DNA of 64,000 nt from Fonsecaea monophora. Its lineage: Eukaryota; Ascomycota; Eurotiomycetes; Chaetothyriales; Herpotrichiellaceae. Made by a program: the position numbers and the translations under genes. This document shows positions 33,593 to 45,820 of the stretch, piece after piece. Below the pieces are notes generated by a model. That model made no database searches. It saw nothing but the letters and a program-made list of their open reading frames with translations, and was not told where the DNA came from. The stretch is from NCBI RefSeq assembly GCF_001642475.1, contig NW_019173964.1, positions 221,318 through 285,317 on the forward strand, in the 5' to 3' direction. Position 1 is the first letter of the stretch. Every line of letters begins with the position of its first letter.

Positions 33593-36500
33593 GATGGGCA
33601 AACTAATGCTTGATGCCGACTGTAACAGGGACAACGTCAGCATGCGATGAGAAGCTATCGAGGTCGGACAGGGCGCAAGGTATAAAGAGCTACTCGCCCA
33701 GAGCCATATCTCATTCACCGCCCTGGCAGATGCTAAGGTTTTGCGAGTGGGATGTTTTGACTCCCTCTGACGATAAGGACTCGAAAGGGTTGAAATTGGA
33801 GAAGCCAACTACGTACCGTTTTGGAGAAGATACAAAGAAAAGAAAGGAAACTCGTAAGAAAGATGACGGGTTCAGAAGATAGGTCGAGAATTGGTTGAGG
33901 TCAATGGTGGGGAGAGCATATGGGAAGAATGTCAGAAAAAGCAAAACAGAAGATGATGCAGGTTTGAGGGTAGAGGTAATGCGGTGTTTTTCTTGTATGA
34001 TGGATATCGAGGGACTTCTTGCGACTTTACTAGTAAATCGTGGAGAAGCAGCAGGTTGACAAGTATTAGTCGTTGTCTGGTTAGTTGGTTTTTTTGGGTC
34101 ACTGCCACCACCAAACACCTGCAGCGGGCTGCCACCACCGAAAGGTCCAGTTATTATGGGCACGGCTAGGGGGCAAAGGGGGGCTCCTCCCAGGGCAAAA
34201 GGGCAGAGGACAAAGGGCTCACCAGGCCAAAAGAAAAAAAGTCACGGGTCACAAGCGCAGGAAAAGTCTTTTGTTGGTGCTCGTGCAGAGGGGATGATTC
34301 CAGGCCTGTGGCTACTGGTCCAGCGATCGAGCAGCCCGTCACCGCCCCTGCGGGTGAGAACATGGCTAGGCTTACGTAGGAATAGTGGCCCCGGCCACGG
34401 GTGGCCAAGTAGCCCAAAGTGATGCACCACGGGGCTCCCCCCTGCTCCTACTGTGCCAGCCCAGCGGGGGCCTGTCTTGTCTGTTCAACACTCAGGGCAC
34501 GTTCTTATAGGTGCCTTTGGGGTGAATTTGATGTCCTCATTCCTTAGCCAAGGTCTGCACGACCTGTTTGGGGACGTGTTTTGCCGAGTCAGAAGACATT
34601 CAACAGAAATAACTGGCACATCTGATGCCAGCGCCCGGATGTCGTCGCATGCGGTTAGGCTCGGAATGACTGTGAGCACAAATTGAATCCTAATTGTGGT
34701 GGCGGTGATTGGACACATTCGACCCGTAGTATTTGGGCGGTTTAGCGGGTTGGCGGGGACGGTGGGCAAAAATTCAGGAACACATCCAATTCTTTGTCTT
34801 CTCCGCAGGCAACTGACGTGATGTGTGCCTCGTCCTCGGCTTGCACGTCTCGATCGTCACGAACTCGTTTCGATCGATTGCACCATCCAATCTGACTTTC
34901 TGCTTCGATTACGCTCCATTGACTCCCTATTCTTTATCACCCGCCGGTTCTGCCACGACATCATATGACGATGACGCGACACCAGTGAGAATCAACTGAA
35001 ACCTTGAACACCGCAGACTCCAATTCGCTCTCCACTTTTATGCACGTACTAGTCCCCCTACGCCGAGTTCTCTATGATACAAGACAGTTCGTGATACCGG
35101 AGTTTAAGATGATCGATATGGACAAATATGACGCTGGAGAATAAATAGAGACGAATTAGGACCGGGGCAAGCAGGATGAACAACCGTTGAGAATCACGAC
35201 GTCGCTACAGGTCGGTAACCGGCTGGATTACCCCAACGTCGGTAGATGAAGCCTCGCTCATCCAGTTCCGGTATTGCTGATCATTTAGCTGTGCTTATGA
35301 TGTATAAGAGTTTACAGCTGAGAACTAGATGCTCCTTACCTCCCACGGCTAAATGCGACACGATTGAGCTTGGCCAACGGTCGTTGACAATGACAGATCA
35401 TCCATAGCATCTCTCATCGTGTTTGTCAATCCTACGAGCGAGCCTTCGTAATGACACGTCGAACTCCGACCGGTTTCCAGCAACAGCCAGGTTATGTACT
35501 GGTCACTTGTTTTATTTTGGTGCAAACCGCCTTGAGTCTGTGGCTATCCTGGAATTCTGTTCTGGCGCACGAGTGCCCTCGACATCAATAACGCGGCAGG
35601 TGGACCCAGGGTGATCCAAAGATCGGTGACCAAGATCTGCACAGGAGGAGGTACAGTGACCAAATGGCACACGAAACTACAGCTATAAGCCGGTCTATCA
35701 AATTCAGACGCCACTGCGAGATTTTGCCGTGTTCAAATGTTCAAACGACATCAGCGCCGGCGTTGAAAGGGGTTCCTACAATCGGGGCCCATTTTCGACA
35801 TAGAGACGTATTCGTAGTCTTGCGATGATCAACAGTCGGATTTTGACTCGAGAACAGCGGGGGATTATTAAAGGCAACCCCTGGTCTTTACAAAGGATTG
35901 GAAAGTCACCGACTCCAGAGTACAGGTACATACTGGTATCCCTACTCGTATAACACGCAGAGGCGCAGTCCGGCATGGCTGGAATTGGGGGTCACGATGA
36001 TGACGATGATGTTGTTTGCCTCGGATTCCTCAATGACACCATGAGGCATTTCTCATGGCTCCACAGCGGGGGAACTCCTTACACCCACTTGCTTCGAGCT
36101 TCTTGATTTGTGTACTTGTACGAGACCACGAGGTTCTCGGTACACGCTACCTATGAGTTATGTATCTGGTAGTTATGTACTTAGGTACCGAGTACTTGTA
36201 CCTGTACCTGTATCGTGATTGTACCCAAGACCAACTACGAGGTCTTGTTACTCAGGACCTAGACTGAGCAATGGCCGTCCATACATGTGTGCGTGTATGT
36301 CTCCCTTTGCACTTTTGTGCTCGTTGCAAGCAGTAGGTAGTTAGTAGATACGACAGGCCATTCTCCACGGCGCTCCCTAACCTGTTCGTAATCGCGCCTT
36401 CTTCTTTTCATTCAAGCGGCGGTGACGGCAGAAAGTCATTATTACCTCATCTGTCTCCATCCCGACACTGCCCAACTTGGTAACTCGGCAGAAGAGAAGA

Positions 36501-37182
36501 GCCACTTACTTACTCACGAGTACAAGTACCTATACGAGGTACATACCATGTAGCCCGTCGCAATCACACTCGCAATGCAAACCCCGATTCGCCACACCCC
36601 ATCTCAGGTGATCATGTCGAAAATTTTCTGGCGGGCCGGGTTCCCTAAAACAGGAGAAGGGCTCATAATAAAGTCCCGAGTATTTGGTGGATGTATCTAG
36701 CGGCTCACCCATCCCCCGCATTTTCTTGATTACCGGACATCCGGGGCAAGAAAGCGTTGGAGGGGACAAAAGTCTGGGGGGAGGACGAGTTACCGAGAGA
36801 CCGAGTAGTCGATACATCGAAAGCAATTACACTTCCTCCGCACGAGACAGATTATGCCTCGCGTGCCCTCGCTAAGACGGCATCAACCCTCATTTCAATC
36901 GGGCTTGGAGGATGGAACGAAGGACCGATCAATGACCAAATGTGTTCTAGAAGTCGCTATGCTGTCTTTTCAAACCGTCCTCTTCTAGTATCTGCGTAAA
37001 GGGCAAGCCGCTCTAAACCCTCCATCATTGTTGTCCCATGATCCCGTGTAGCATGCGCAGTGACCCGCGTCTTCTTGGCCCACGTGGATAATCCGCTCTA
37101 TGCCGCGTAGCGAAAGGGATATGTCCAATACGAAAGACCGAAAAGAAACGCTCAAACCTCATGACCAGCTCAAACCTGGCAT
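33593..37182. other. Large intergenic region (3.6 kb) with no supported gene
   Basis: The widest gap among the conserved genes. Near the AIM21-like start it is likely promoter and leader. The stretch 34160-34480 is G-rich with many GGG runs (for instance GGGGGCAAAGGGGGGCTCC) and could form G-quadruplexes. 36112-36225 is GTAC-rich (separate entry). No long coding frame, tRNA-like boxes or transposon proteins are legible; a non-coding transcript cannot be excluded. Confidence 0.5.
36112..36225. repeat. GTAC-rich low-complexity tract
   Basis: About nine GTAC palindromes occur in roughly 115 bp, mixed with TACCT/AGGTA. Similar but shorter TACC/GTAC-rich stretches occur at about 5930-5990 and 36505-36545. 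Intergenic in all cases. Confidence 0.6.
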
Positions 37183-39067
37183 TTACCAGTTGCGGTTCAG
37201 AACCCTCGAGTTACCGTCCTTCATTGCAGTCGCGGTCCCGCCGCTGGCATTCAATGCCTCTTTCCCGCTGGTCTCCATTCGCCCACCCAGCTCCGTCTTG
37301 CCGCCAGTAATACGACGTCCAACCACAACATTGCCGTTCCCTGCCTTCTTGCCAAACAGTGCTGCCCCCTCCACCAGTCTTCGTTCTGTGTTCTGCCGCC
37401 CATTGACAAAGTCGGGGTAGTTGAGTGTCAACTCTACAGCTCCGTTGATAATGTTGTCGGCGGCTTCGACACCTAGCATGAAGGAATGGTCTTGGTTGCC
37501 CACCTCGTATCTCCAGGACCCGAACCGTCCGCGGCTGTAGATGCCTTTCTCCAGAAGAGCCGGTAGCATCTGCTTGAGCACTCCTTCTCGCTCCAAAGTT
37601 GGGGTAGGATAACCATGATCGAAGCGGCGATGATAGGTCGAGACAATTTCGTCGTCGGGTTTCAGCATCTCGGTGTTCACCAAACCTTGGATGCAGTCTT
37701 TGAGAAGGGTGTCCTGGTTGACTGGTTTCATACTGGACTCGGACACCTCCAGCATGATTGACCAGTAGGGTCCCTCTTTCGCCTGCATACTCTGGCGCCG
37801 AGATCCGTTGGCAAGTTGTAACGTGGGCAGCTTGACATTCTTCTGCGGCTGGTTGTAGGGGGAATAGTTGGAAAATATGGTCGCACGATAGAAAGGGCAG
37901 TTGTCCTCGGGGAAATAAAGCCAGCACTTGTCGCCAATTCGTTCGGGACGTGTACCTCGGATGCCCACACCGATAACATGAGTGCTACTATAGAACAAGC
38001 CCTTGGACAAGCTGATCAGTTTCTCGTCCTCCATGGCCTCTGCCAAGAAGTCAATAGACATGGTGCTGATGAGTCTCTCGTAGTGGACGGTGGTGCCATC
38101 GGCCAAGAGGACTTGTTTCTTGTCGGCGTTGACCTTCTTGACAGTGCCTTTCTTTCCAAAGCGCTTCTTCTCTTCCGGGAGAGTCTTAGCAACGGCGATC
38201 CAGATGCCACCCGTGCCATCTCGCGCTGGAAATCTGAAGGTGGCGTTAGGGCCCCAGTTGCCTGCCGTTTTCTGGAGTATGACGTTTTTGGTGACAGCCT
38301 TAAGATCTGGAGCTGCCACGCGCTCGCCTAGCCATTGACACTGCATCTGCGCGAGTATTAGCGCGAGTCAGGAAGTAATGTCACCAACAAACCCACCTTG
38401 GTGGTAGGAACAGCCCACACTTTGAAGTTGTAAGGTCTCATAAAAATATCTGCAATGCCAACACCCGTGTTACGTAGGATCCATTCGTCAAAATTCTGGG
38501 GTTTGGTATTTGCGACTCTTGCTGCCAAAGCGGCGTCAATCAGTCCGTCCATGCACACCACCTGATCTTCCTTGGGCAACATCGAGATATTATTTTGAAA
38601 TGGATATGGCACCCATAGACCTTTGCATCGAACATAGGATATTCTCTGGTGGGTATACCAATCGTCTTCGTTCGGCAGCGCCTCGTCAATGCAGTCGTCG
38701 AAGTATTTGTAGTGGGAGAAGATGACATGGCCACCGACATCATAGAGCTGGTCGACAAGTCAGCACCTGAATTGTTTTTGTTTAGGGTATTCCAAAGCAC
38801 ATACAAATCCTTCTTTGGTCACGTCGGTAGAAGCGAGACCGCCAGGAGTCTCGTTTGAATCGACAATCATCCATGATGGGCCATTCTGGCGGACCAGTTA
38901 GTGGGAGCCTCTCGTGCGCGAAACCTGCACATACAATCTGATTGAGTCTTTTGGCAGCGCCCAAGCCGGTTGGGCCAGCACCTATGACCAGAACGTCGAC
39001 GGAACTGCGTTTGACCAGTTAGAAAGCGGTGACTGAGGTAGCAGAGAGTGGCATACATGTCAGGCAT
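37183..39067 (-). CDS. glfA: UDP-galactopyranose mutase (558 aa)
   Basis: This FAD-dependent flavoenzyme interconverts UDP-galactopyranose and UDP-galactofuranose, the donor for galactofuranose in fungal cell-wall glycans; cytosolic. Five exons: 39067-39057 (11 nt), 39004-38935, 38885-38805, 38747-38397 and 38346-37183, with introns of 52, 49, 57 and 50 bp. The FAD-binding motif VLVIGAGPTGLGAAKRLNQ is at about residues 8-26, followed by DSNETPGGLAS, DVGGHVIFSHYKYF, FMRPYNFKVWAVPTTKMQC and, late, RGRFGSWRYEVGNQDHSFM (conserved active-site/FAD-contact Arg and Asn region). The usual fungal enzyme is about 510 residues; here a roughly 45-residue C-terminal extension (from about GNGNVVVGRRITGG) is rich in Gly, Thr and Asn. 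The tiny first exon would be missed by simple frame calling. Confidence 0.95.
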
Positions 39068-40386
39068 TTGGAGGGCAAAGTGAGAATATAGCCAAAGGAA
39101 AGTCAAAAAGAAAGTCAAAAGACAGGACAGGTCTATATGCTGCAGATTTTGTTCAGCAACGACTGTTTACACTGGACCAATACAGCAAACTGTGGCAGAG
39201 AAGCAACGGTTTTGCATCGGACACCCTCCGTGTCTCGAGTTCAATGCGTCTCTGGGCAGAAAAAAAGTTGGGGCGCAGGTGCAGATGCGCTGCGGTTCGG
39301 CAAGTGGACCAGTTGGAGCAACCGTCACAGGCTTGGCAGGGGATGGATAGACAGATTTCAGATTGCGAAGTTGTATCTTTTGTTCAGCCACAGTCCCCCA
39401 GTACTTAACGGGGATGGCATTGACCCCTCTCACTGGTGTAACAGTGAACTCCTTATTCCTCCGGCAATCTTCCGGACGTCCTCAGTACCGTGGGTAACGG
39501 GAAGATGGACGTGGTAAAGGGGGCGTGGATCCTGCAGCCTTATGTTCAGGGGCATAAAGGGGTGTAGGATGGTCTATCATGTCGAAACACTACCCAGCAT
39601 CCCTGACATATCAATGTATATACCTATCATTTAACTGATAGAGACCACGGGCACTGACATGAGAGCGATCCTAGCCCACCAAGAACGGAGCTTGACTGTC
39701 AGGTTGATAACAGTAACAACCTTTGATGAATGCACGCGTCACCAGCGCCGGACGTTAGATCCGCATCACCATCAATGTCCGAGCATTTTATATGAATGTT
39801 GTCTTACCATCGGACAAGCGAGATGTGTCTTGACAAAACAGCTTGGAGACGGCTGATTTGCACACCATAACGGATATCCGATGTCAATCAGGACGATGAA
39901 CAACCGTGTCTACCCTGCCTCTAACAATGACGGGCTGACTCTTTTGGCTGCCGACTGCCCGATTCGTCAAGATTGCACCACATGTCTTGATTGGCTGGCA
40001 GCCGATAACATTCGGCTAAGTTTCTATATAAGTCTCATCATAGTGGGCTCTAAATGTCAGGGAGGGAGAGAGTTTTCGCCGTGGCTGCGGCTGCGGCGAT
40101 ACTCTCCTGGTTCTCAATAATCTCAATCTGGCACCAGCCTCCATCTCAAATTTCTATTCAGAAATCCCCCATCCTGTCGCGACGCGCATCTTGCAATCGC
40201 TGTCCTCTTCGCTCTGCCTTTGCAGCACCAACTTGGGCTGTTGTAGTCTACACAAACTCGTCACGTCCTTCTCTTATGTTGACTTGAATCCTTGCCAAAG
40301 TGCTGCGCCCCAAGACCTTTTCGGGGTCACCCTCACCTTTCTCCTTTCGAGACTTCCTCGCTCGCTCTCAATCACCGCAACTTACA
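39068..40386. other. Divergent intergenic region
   Basis: Upstream of both the mutase (minus) and the transporter (plus), so it carries two promoters. CT-rich DNA precedes the transporter ATG. No gene; short frames lack domains. Confidence 0.5.
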
Positions 40387-41867
40387 ATGGCCGACGGTGA
40401 GAAAAAAGTCCGCTTGTCGGGTGAACAGACCAGAGTCAATGAGCCAGCGGCCCCTGCTTCCTCGGCGAGCATCCTCCCTACGACAGAAAAGCCTCAACCT
40501 CCTAAACCCTCATTGCACCCATCTCTCTATGTGATGTAGGTGTAGTCCCTCACCCAGATAGGCTTCGGTCGACTGATGGTATTACAGAACATGGATTGGG
40601 TTCAGCGGGGGTGTGATTCTGTTCAATAAATGGCTGTTGGATACACTTGGGTTCAGTATGTATTCCAGGATTACAGAGTTGACGCAAAACGGGCTGACTT
40701 CTCTGCAGAATTTCCCATCACATTGACAGCATGGTATGTTTGATGGTATCTTCCGAATATCGAGACTACGGCTGACTCCGGTCGCCAGGCATATGCTCTT
40801 TGCAACTATCATGACACAGCTCCTCGCGAAAACGACGACGCTCCTTGATGGCCGCAAAACCGTCAAAATGACCGGCAAAGTCTACCTCCGCGCTATTCTG
40901 CCAATCGGTTTCTTCTTCAGCTTGAGCTTGATTTGTGGAAATCAAGCATATCTCTACCTGAGTGTTGCCTTCATTCAGATGCTGAAAGTGAGTTGAGCAC
41001 ATGTCAAGAGATTGGGTCACAGCGCTAAACTTTTGACAAGGCTTGCATGCCTGTGGCGGTGCTTTTGACCACCTGGGCCATGGGCGTTTCCCCCCCGAGT
41101 TTGAAGACCTTGGGCAACGTCTCCTTCATCGTCATCGGCGTGGTCATTGCCTCATACGGCGCGATTGAATTCAACTTGACCGGCTTCATGTACCAGGCTG
41201 GTGGAATCACCTTCGAAGCCACTCGCTTGGTCCTGGTCCAGCGTCTCCTTAGTTCGGCCGAGTTCAAGATGGATCCCTTAGTGTCCCTGTACTACTTTGC
41301 GCCTGTGTGCGCCGTCATGAACGGCGTGACCGCTCTATTCTTCGAGATACCCAAAATGAGCATGCAAAATGTCTACGATGTCGGGATTTTCATGCTGGTG
41401 GCTAATGCAATGGTCGCATTCCTCCTGAACGTCTCGGTTGTTTTCCTCGTGAGTTCCACACAGCCTTTCATGACCGAGTCGCCCAGTCTCTAACAATGAT
41501 GCAGATTGGAAAGACATCCTCATTGGTCCTCACTCTCTGTGGCATTCTGAAAGATATCCTGCTCGTGGCAGCATCCATGATGATTTGGGGTACCCCCGTG
41601 ACCAAAACCCAGTTCTTCGGTTACTCAATTGCGCTTGGTGGTCTTCTGTACTACAGACTGGGAGCAGAGCAGCTCAAGCAGTACGTTGCCCATGCTGGTC
41701 GATCGTGGTCAGAGTTTGGTGTCCAGAAGCCAGCAATGCGAAAAGCACTGATCTTTGCGCTCGTTCTCCTCACCATCTTCCTTTTGCTCGGCGGATTGGC
41801 TCCCACATATGCGCCTTCACAGACGAAGAACTTGAAAGACATGTTCAGCAACGGTCTTGGGTCATGA
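40387..41867 (+). CDS. Triose-phosphate/nucleotide-sugar transporter family (TPT/DUF250) membrane protein (403 aa)
   Basis: Six exons: 40387-40535, 40588-40655, 40709-40733 (25 nt), 40789-40987, 41041-41448 and 41505-41867; all five introns are 52-56 bp. The total of 1212 nt closes in frame. After a Pro/Ser-rich N-terminus the protein has about ten hydrophobic segments with family motifs (TWIGFSGGVILFNKWLLDT, LARTTTL-like LLAKTTTLLDGRK, VAVLLTTWAMGVSPP, GFMYQAGGITFEATRLVLVQ, VVFLIGKTSSLVLTLCGILK). DMT-superfamily members of this subgroup sit in Golgi/ER membranes and may exchange sugar nucleotides or phosphorylated metabolites; yeast SLY41 is a relative. The substrate is not deducible. It is divergent from the UDP-galactopyranose mutase gene, which is suggestive of a sugar-nucleotide theme but not proof. 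Confidence 0.93.
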
Positions 41868-43587
41868 GAGACATTGGTGCGGGATCCTGGGAAGAAAAGA
41901 GAAAAGAAAAATGAGCATTAAAAAGAGCTCCTCCATACACCGGCTGGATTACTGGTTGATTGGAGTATTGCAACTGAAGCGAAAATCCAGAGAGCATCTC
42001 ATTGTTCTCGCCAACTTGGAGCACATAGACATTGTATCCTTGTATGATATTGCTGCAACACGGTTAGGGCGTTTGGATATACAGGGGCAAAATGGCAGAG
42101 AGGTACCACATGCATGAACGACGGAGGTCTCTGCCAAACAAATGCAGGAGGTGCTTGGGGACGATGCTGGTTTTCTTTTTTGCAGACACTTGTCTAGCTA
42201 GCCATCCATCTACCTAATAACGAGAAGGTCATTGAACAATTTGACATAAACCCATGACGAGATGTACTCGTAAGAGGCTGGCGATGGTTGGCTTGAAATG
42301 TGCAGATGCGTACCACTCTGCATCCTAGTCCCTACTGCCAGGCATGTGACAGAGTGGCCAGAGCGAGCAGGCAAGGAAGGCCACGGGTTAGCGGGACTAT
42401 GTCCAACCACTCAAAAGTAGGGACGAACACAATGACTTGCGGGCCTTTAAGCGGGTGGCGTTGGAAGGGATTGGGGGAAGCTCCGGGGGTTCAAGCCCAG
42501 CGTGGTGGCCACTAAAAGGCGCCCAGTAGCAGTTTGTTGCGGGCTTCAGGGACTGGCGTGGTTTTCCCCACACTGCCTCTTACCGTATTGCTCCTCGGTT
42601 ACTGCATCACGTATCCACGCTTTCCCGCCGAGCATCGCAAAGGAAAAAAAGGTGATCCATCAGAAAGTTCTCAAGGCGCCCGAGCCTCTCACTGGCTGCC
42701 TGAGGTTCCAGGGTCAATAGTTGGTGCCGGTGGGGTTGATGAGAGGGGCGGCGCACCCTGTTCCCTTTGCCCTTTCTTTCCAATGCCTGATCACCATTCT
42801 GGCCTTACAGATCCATTATTTGCCGGTTGGGTTTGGCCTCTACTTGCTGGTTTGGTGGCTTGGTGGATCCGATAAACTGCGCAACAGAAGTCAGTCTTTT
42901 GCTTACAGGATGCGGATGGCTTGCAGCTCACGCCTTCACCCAATGGCCATTGCCCGATCAGAGCGGCGTTCCTGGCAATCCCTGCGAGCTTTACTGCTTG
43001 TGGGCGTCTTGATCGCAACTCGCAACAAAGGCATCCCGAATTTTGTGCATCGTTGCCCGTTGCCGTCAAGCCCGCCGCCTCAGACCTCACATCTGCTGCT
43101 GGGGACCTTAGACCACTGACAGCACGCCGTTACCACTTTCTCTCATACGAATCTTGCAGACCGCAAAGTTCCCCCAGATTTCTCGCTTTTCCTTCGCTTC
43201 TCGCCTTCTCGCCTTCTCCCAGCTTCCATCTTCCAGCTCCCTTCCCACGAGACTCGCATTGCGACCCTGCCTCTTTCCTCTTCGCCTCTTGCGCGCCCCA
43301 TTCAAATACCTCAGCTCATCCCGCTTCCCACCCTCTTCTCTTGTTTACTTTCACTTCTGCCTCTTACTTCCGGAACATACCCTCCTCTACCATATCATAT
43401 GTCGACTTCATCTAATATCCATCCCGTCGCTTTCTCATATTGACCTCTGGGATTCCTTCGGCGCAGGGTTCGGATCTAATTGCCCACTGTTTGCTATCTT
43501 TGCCAGCCTCGTTCCGTCACTTGGAAACAAAAGGAAAGGGAAAAACTACATATTCTTTGGGACTTTTGTCTTTGCGCCTCTCAAAAT
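41868..43587. other. Intergenic region with long CT-rich leader
   Basis: No supported gene. From about 43090 to 43440 the plus strand is strongly C/T-rich (CTTCTC, CCCTCTTCTC type), consistent with the promoter/leader of the gene at 43588. A GC-rich segment around 42450-42550 has a TTCAAGCCC stretch reminiscent of a tRNA B-box, but no matching A-box or acceptor stem is visible. Confidence 0.5.
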
Positions 43588-44547
43588 ATGTCATTTGTCT
43601 CTCAGGAACAGCATCAGCTTCCCACTCCCTCTGATACACCCAAGGCAATGGAGCAAGACGAACCTTTGCCAGTTTCGTACCCCCACCATTCGACCACCTG
43701 GACCCCGGTTGATGGCGTGACTCCAATCTCAACCAATCCGTCGAGAAAGCGTTCTCGTGACGAGACTGCGTTCGACGTCGAAGCGGACGGCTCTTATTTC
43801 GCGTCGGTCGACACCCCGGCTCCAATCCCCGAAGAAGAACCGATTTACGGAGAGGGAATGGTCTTACTCAATCCAAAGACAGGCTTGTCGGTGTCGGCGG
43901 AGAGCCAGACGGGCACATGGTACGAAGAGAAGGCAGATGAAAAGGCACTCAAGGAAGAGATTGCCGCGGCGTACACCCGGCCCAAGTTGCCGACCAGCCG
44001 CAAATCAGTCAGGCTGTCTCAGACCTCGCTGCGCCTACCAATCGAGACCAACATCGCCTCTGCGCCTGCTAGTCCACCAAAGACTGCCGTAGATCGACCA
44101 GAGTTTGACGAGGCGACCATTGCGCTCGGTGTCGGGTGGACCAAGATGGAGTCGGAAAGCGAATCAATGCAGGCCGCTGCCAGAGGCTGGGCAAAGTATC
44201 TGGACAACCACTATTCTAGGTATATTCACGGCGCACAAATTCTCCTCAAGAATGCTGGACTCGACGCCTACCTTGTCGGCTGCCAGGAAGGCTTTTTCCT
44301 CTTCAGTGAAAGCCTGTTGGAAGGCAAACTGGTCGGCAGAACGTGGGATACGTGCCTGCACAATCTCAAATGCCAACCTATGGTTTTTGAAGGGGATGAG
44401 GTATTGCGAGCCGAAAGTACACCAGGCCCGGAGAGTGTTCAGCCGCAGTCGTCTGAGACGGTGCAGATGCAGAACTGGGCAGACTATCATCGGCTGAATC
44501 AACCCCCACCAGTCGTTGTCCCCGGCGGCGGTATGGATCTCGACTGA
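43588..44547 (+). CDS. Conserved fungal protein of unknown function (319 aa)
   Basis: Single exon from the ATG at 43588 (MSFVSQEQHQLPTP); the frame continues upstream without a better ATG. The N-terminal half is disordered with a basic SRKRSRDE cluster (possible nuclear localisation). The C-terminal half is a compact, probably helical segment: LGVGWTKMES, AARGWAKYLDNHYSRYI, LDAYLVGCQEGFFLFSE, GRTWDTCLHNLKCQPMVFE. I know of uncharacterised fungal proteins with this wording but no assigned domain. It ends with a Pro/Gly tail. Confidence 0.85.
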   Translation: MSFVSQEQHQLPTPSDTPKAMEQDEPLPVSYPHHSTTWTPVDGVTPISTNPSRKRSRDETAFDVEADGSYFASVDTPAPIPEEEPIYGEGMVLLNPKTGLSVSAESQTGTWYEEKADEKALKEEIAAAYTRPKLPTSRKSVRLSQTSLRLPIETNIASAPASPPKTAVDRPEFDEATIALGVGWTKMESESESMQAAARGWAKYLDNHYSRYIHGAQILLKNAGLDAYLVGCQEGFFLFSESLLEGKLVGRTWDTCLHNLKCQPMVFEGDEVLRAESTPGPESVQPQSSETVQMQNWADYHRLNQPPPVVVPGGGMDLD

Positions 44548-45151
44548 AATATTGCTCATCGAGGTTTCTCTGTTCAGATAAAAACCCCAGTCTGACGTCA
44601 AAAATGATCGGGCACTCAATATTTGCGCCCGGGAACCAACTTGGAATGTAATCAGCGCTGAATCATCAGAATCAGCCGCTTGACAGGCCGGGTTAAGCCC
44701 GTTGCCAACTAAACGAATTTCCACGTTGCAAACGACTCCAACCAGCAAATGACAAGGCCAACTTCTCGTCGGAGATTCGATGGGGAAAGACTGTAAATGT
44801 TACAAGTTTTGTCAAGCGCAGCTGTGAGAAGGGCTAGGCCATTTATGCACTCAGCTTACCTGGTTGGTATTATCCAGTAACCTGGTTGATGCATAAAGAT
44901 TCACCTCACCCTGCAGTGTGTCAGCGCCAGACTCGTTGTCTTTGGTGCATAGAGCATTTCCATCTGCCGCGGAAGACAATTCTTATTTGTCCTGCCTCCT
45001 ATATGGACAATCTTATACACCGGCACTCTCTAGCGCTGAGACTTTGAACACTGATTATGACAAGCTTCAGAGCCAAGAAGAGGTGGAAACATCACAAGCA
45101 TAATCGGCTCCTATACTGGGTTGTTGTACCTCTCAGCTAACAATTTGGCGA
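44548..45151. other. Convergent 3' intergenic region
   Basis: Between two genes read toward each other. A 61-codon plus-strand frame (44918-45103) has no recognisable content and is probably chance. Confidence 0.5.
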
Positions 45152-45820
45152 TTATCCCAATACATGCTCCATCTCAAACGCTTCGGCATGAACTGCGTCA
45201 AATCCCTCGAAAGGGAGCTCAGGTCTTTCAGTTTGTCCAAACTCGTTGCCACTGTCCTCGAGCCACACCCAGGTTTTGCTGCCACCCTCTTCTTTCCCGC
45301 CGAATGCAGTAACACTGTTCGTCGCCTCACCCATCTGTTTGAAGGCTTTGTGTTGTTTCTGCACCGAAACGCTCATATCCCATCCGCCAGCTCCAGCACC
45401 TGCAAGTTGGCTGTTGTTCCACTTCAATGCCCAATTATCGGCCATTGATTCTGGAACTTTATATGTTGTGACCTTCAGTCTCTTAGGCCTCTCTCCTTCC
45501 CCCCCGTTCAAGACCCTAATGTCTCCATCAATATGCTGCACAAGCTCCACGGTCATGTATTCGCCAATACTCTTGGCTAGAATGACCGCGTCGGGGGTCG
45601 AGAGGAAGGCAATGTGATCGTCACCGCTCTGCCAGCCGCCGACAAGATAGTACACGTCCTTGCTTGACGGGGTTGTGGAGTGGTAAATTTGGAAAGGAAT
45701 TCCTTTTGCTGCAGATGTAGCGAGGGCGCAGGCTCGAGTCCACGTTGCCGTGAAGGAGTCGGGTAGGTTGGAAGTCAACGACGGGTGTAGGCGCACCGCC
45801 GCCAATTCGACCAGCGGCAT
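45152..45820 (-). CDS. Uncharacterised protein, possible dimeric alpha-beta barrel (222 aa)
   Basis: Single exon with ATG at 45820. The N-terminal half (VELAAVRLHPSLT, FQIYHSTTPSSKDVYYLVGGW and the segment with DAVILAKSIGEYM) looks like an antibiotic-biosynthesis-monooxygenase-type ferredoxin-like fold; the rest has VWLEDSGNEFGQTE and ends FEMEHVLG. The fold idea is inference from pattern; no catalytic residue is assignable. Divergent from the bZIP gene 740 bp away. Confidence 0.75.
   Translation of the reverse strand: MPLVELAAVRLHPSLTSNLPDSFTATWTRACALATSAAKGIPFQIYHSTTPSSKDVYYLVGGWQSGDDHIAFLSTPDAVILAKSIGEYMTVELVQHIDGDIRVLNGGEGERPKRLKVTTYKVPESMADNWALKWNNSQLAGAGAGGWDMSVSVQKQHKAFKQMGEATNSVTAFGGKEEGGSKTWVWLEDSGNEFGQTERPELPFEGFDAVHAEAFEMEHVLG

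Noticed and set aside
36000..36550. CRISPR-like or satellite array from the GTAC-rich tract
   Set aside because: No constant repeat/spacer period; only a short palindromic word recurring irregularly, and the organism is a fungus.
42480..42510. tRNA gene suggested by a GGGTTCAAGCCC stretch
   Set aside because: No A-box at proper distance and no acceptor stem pairing visible.
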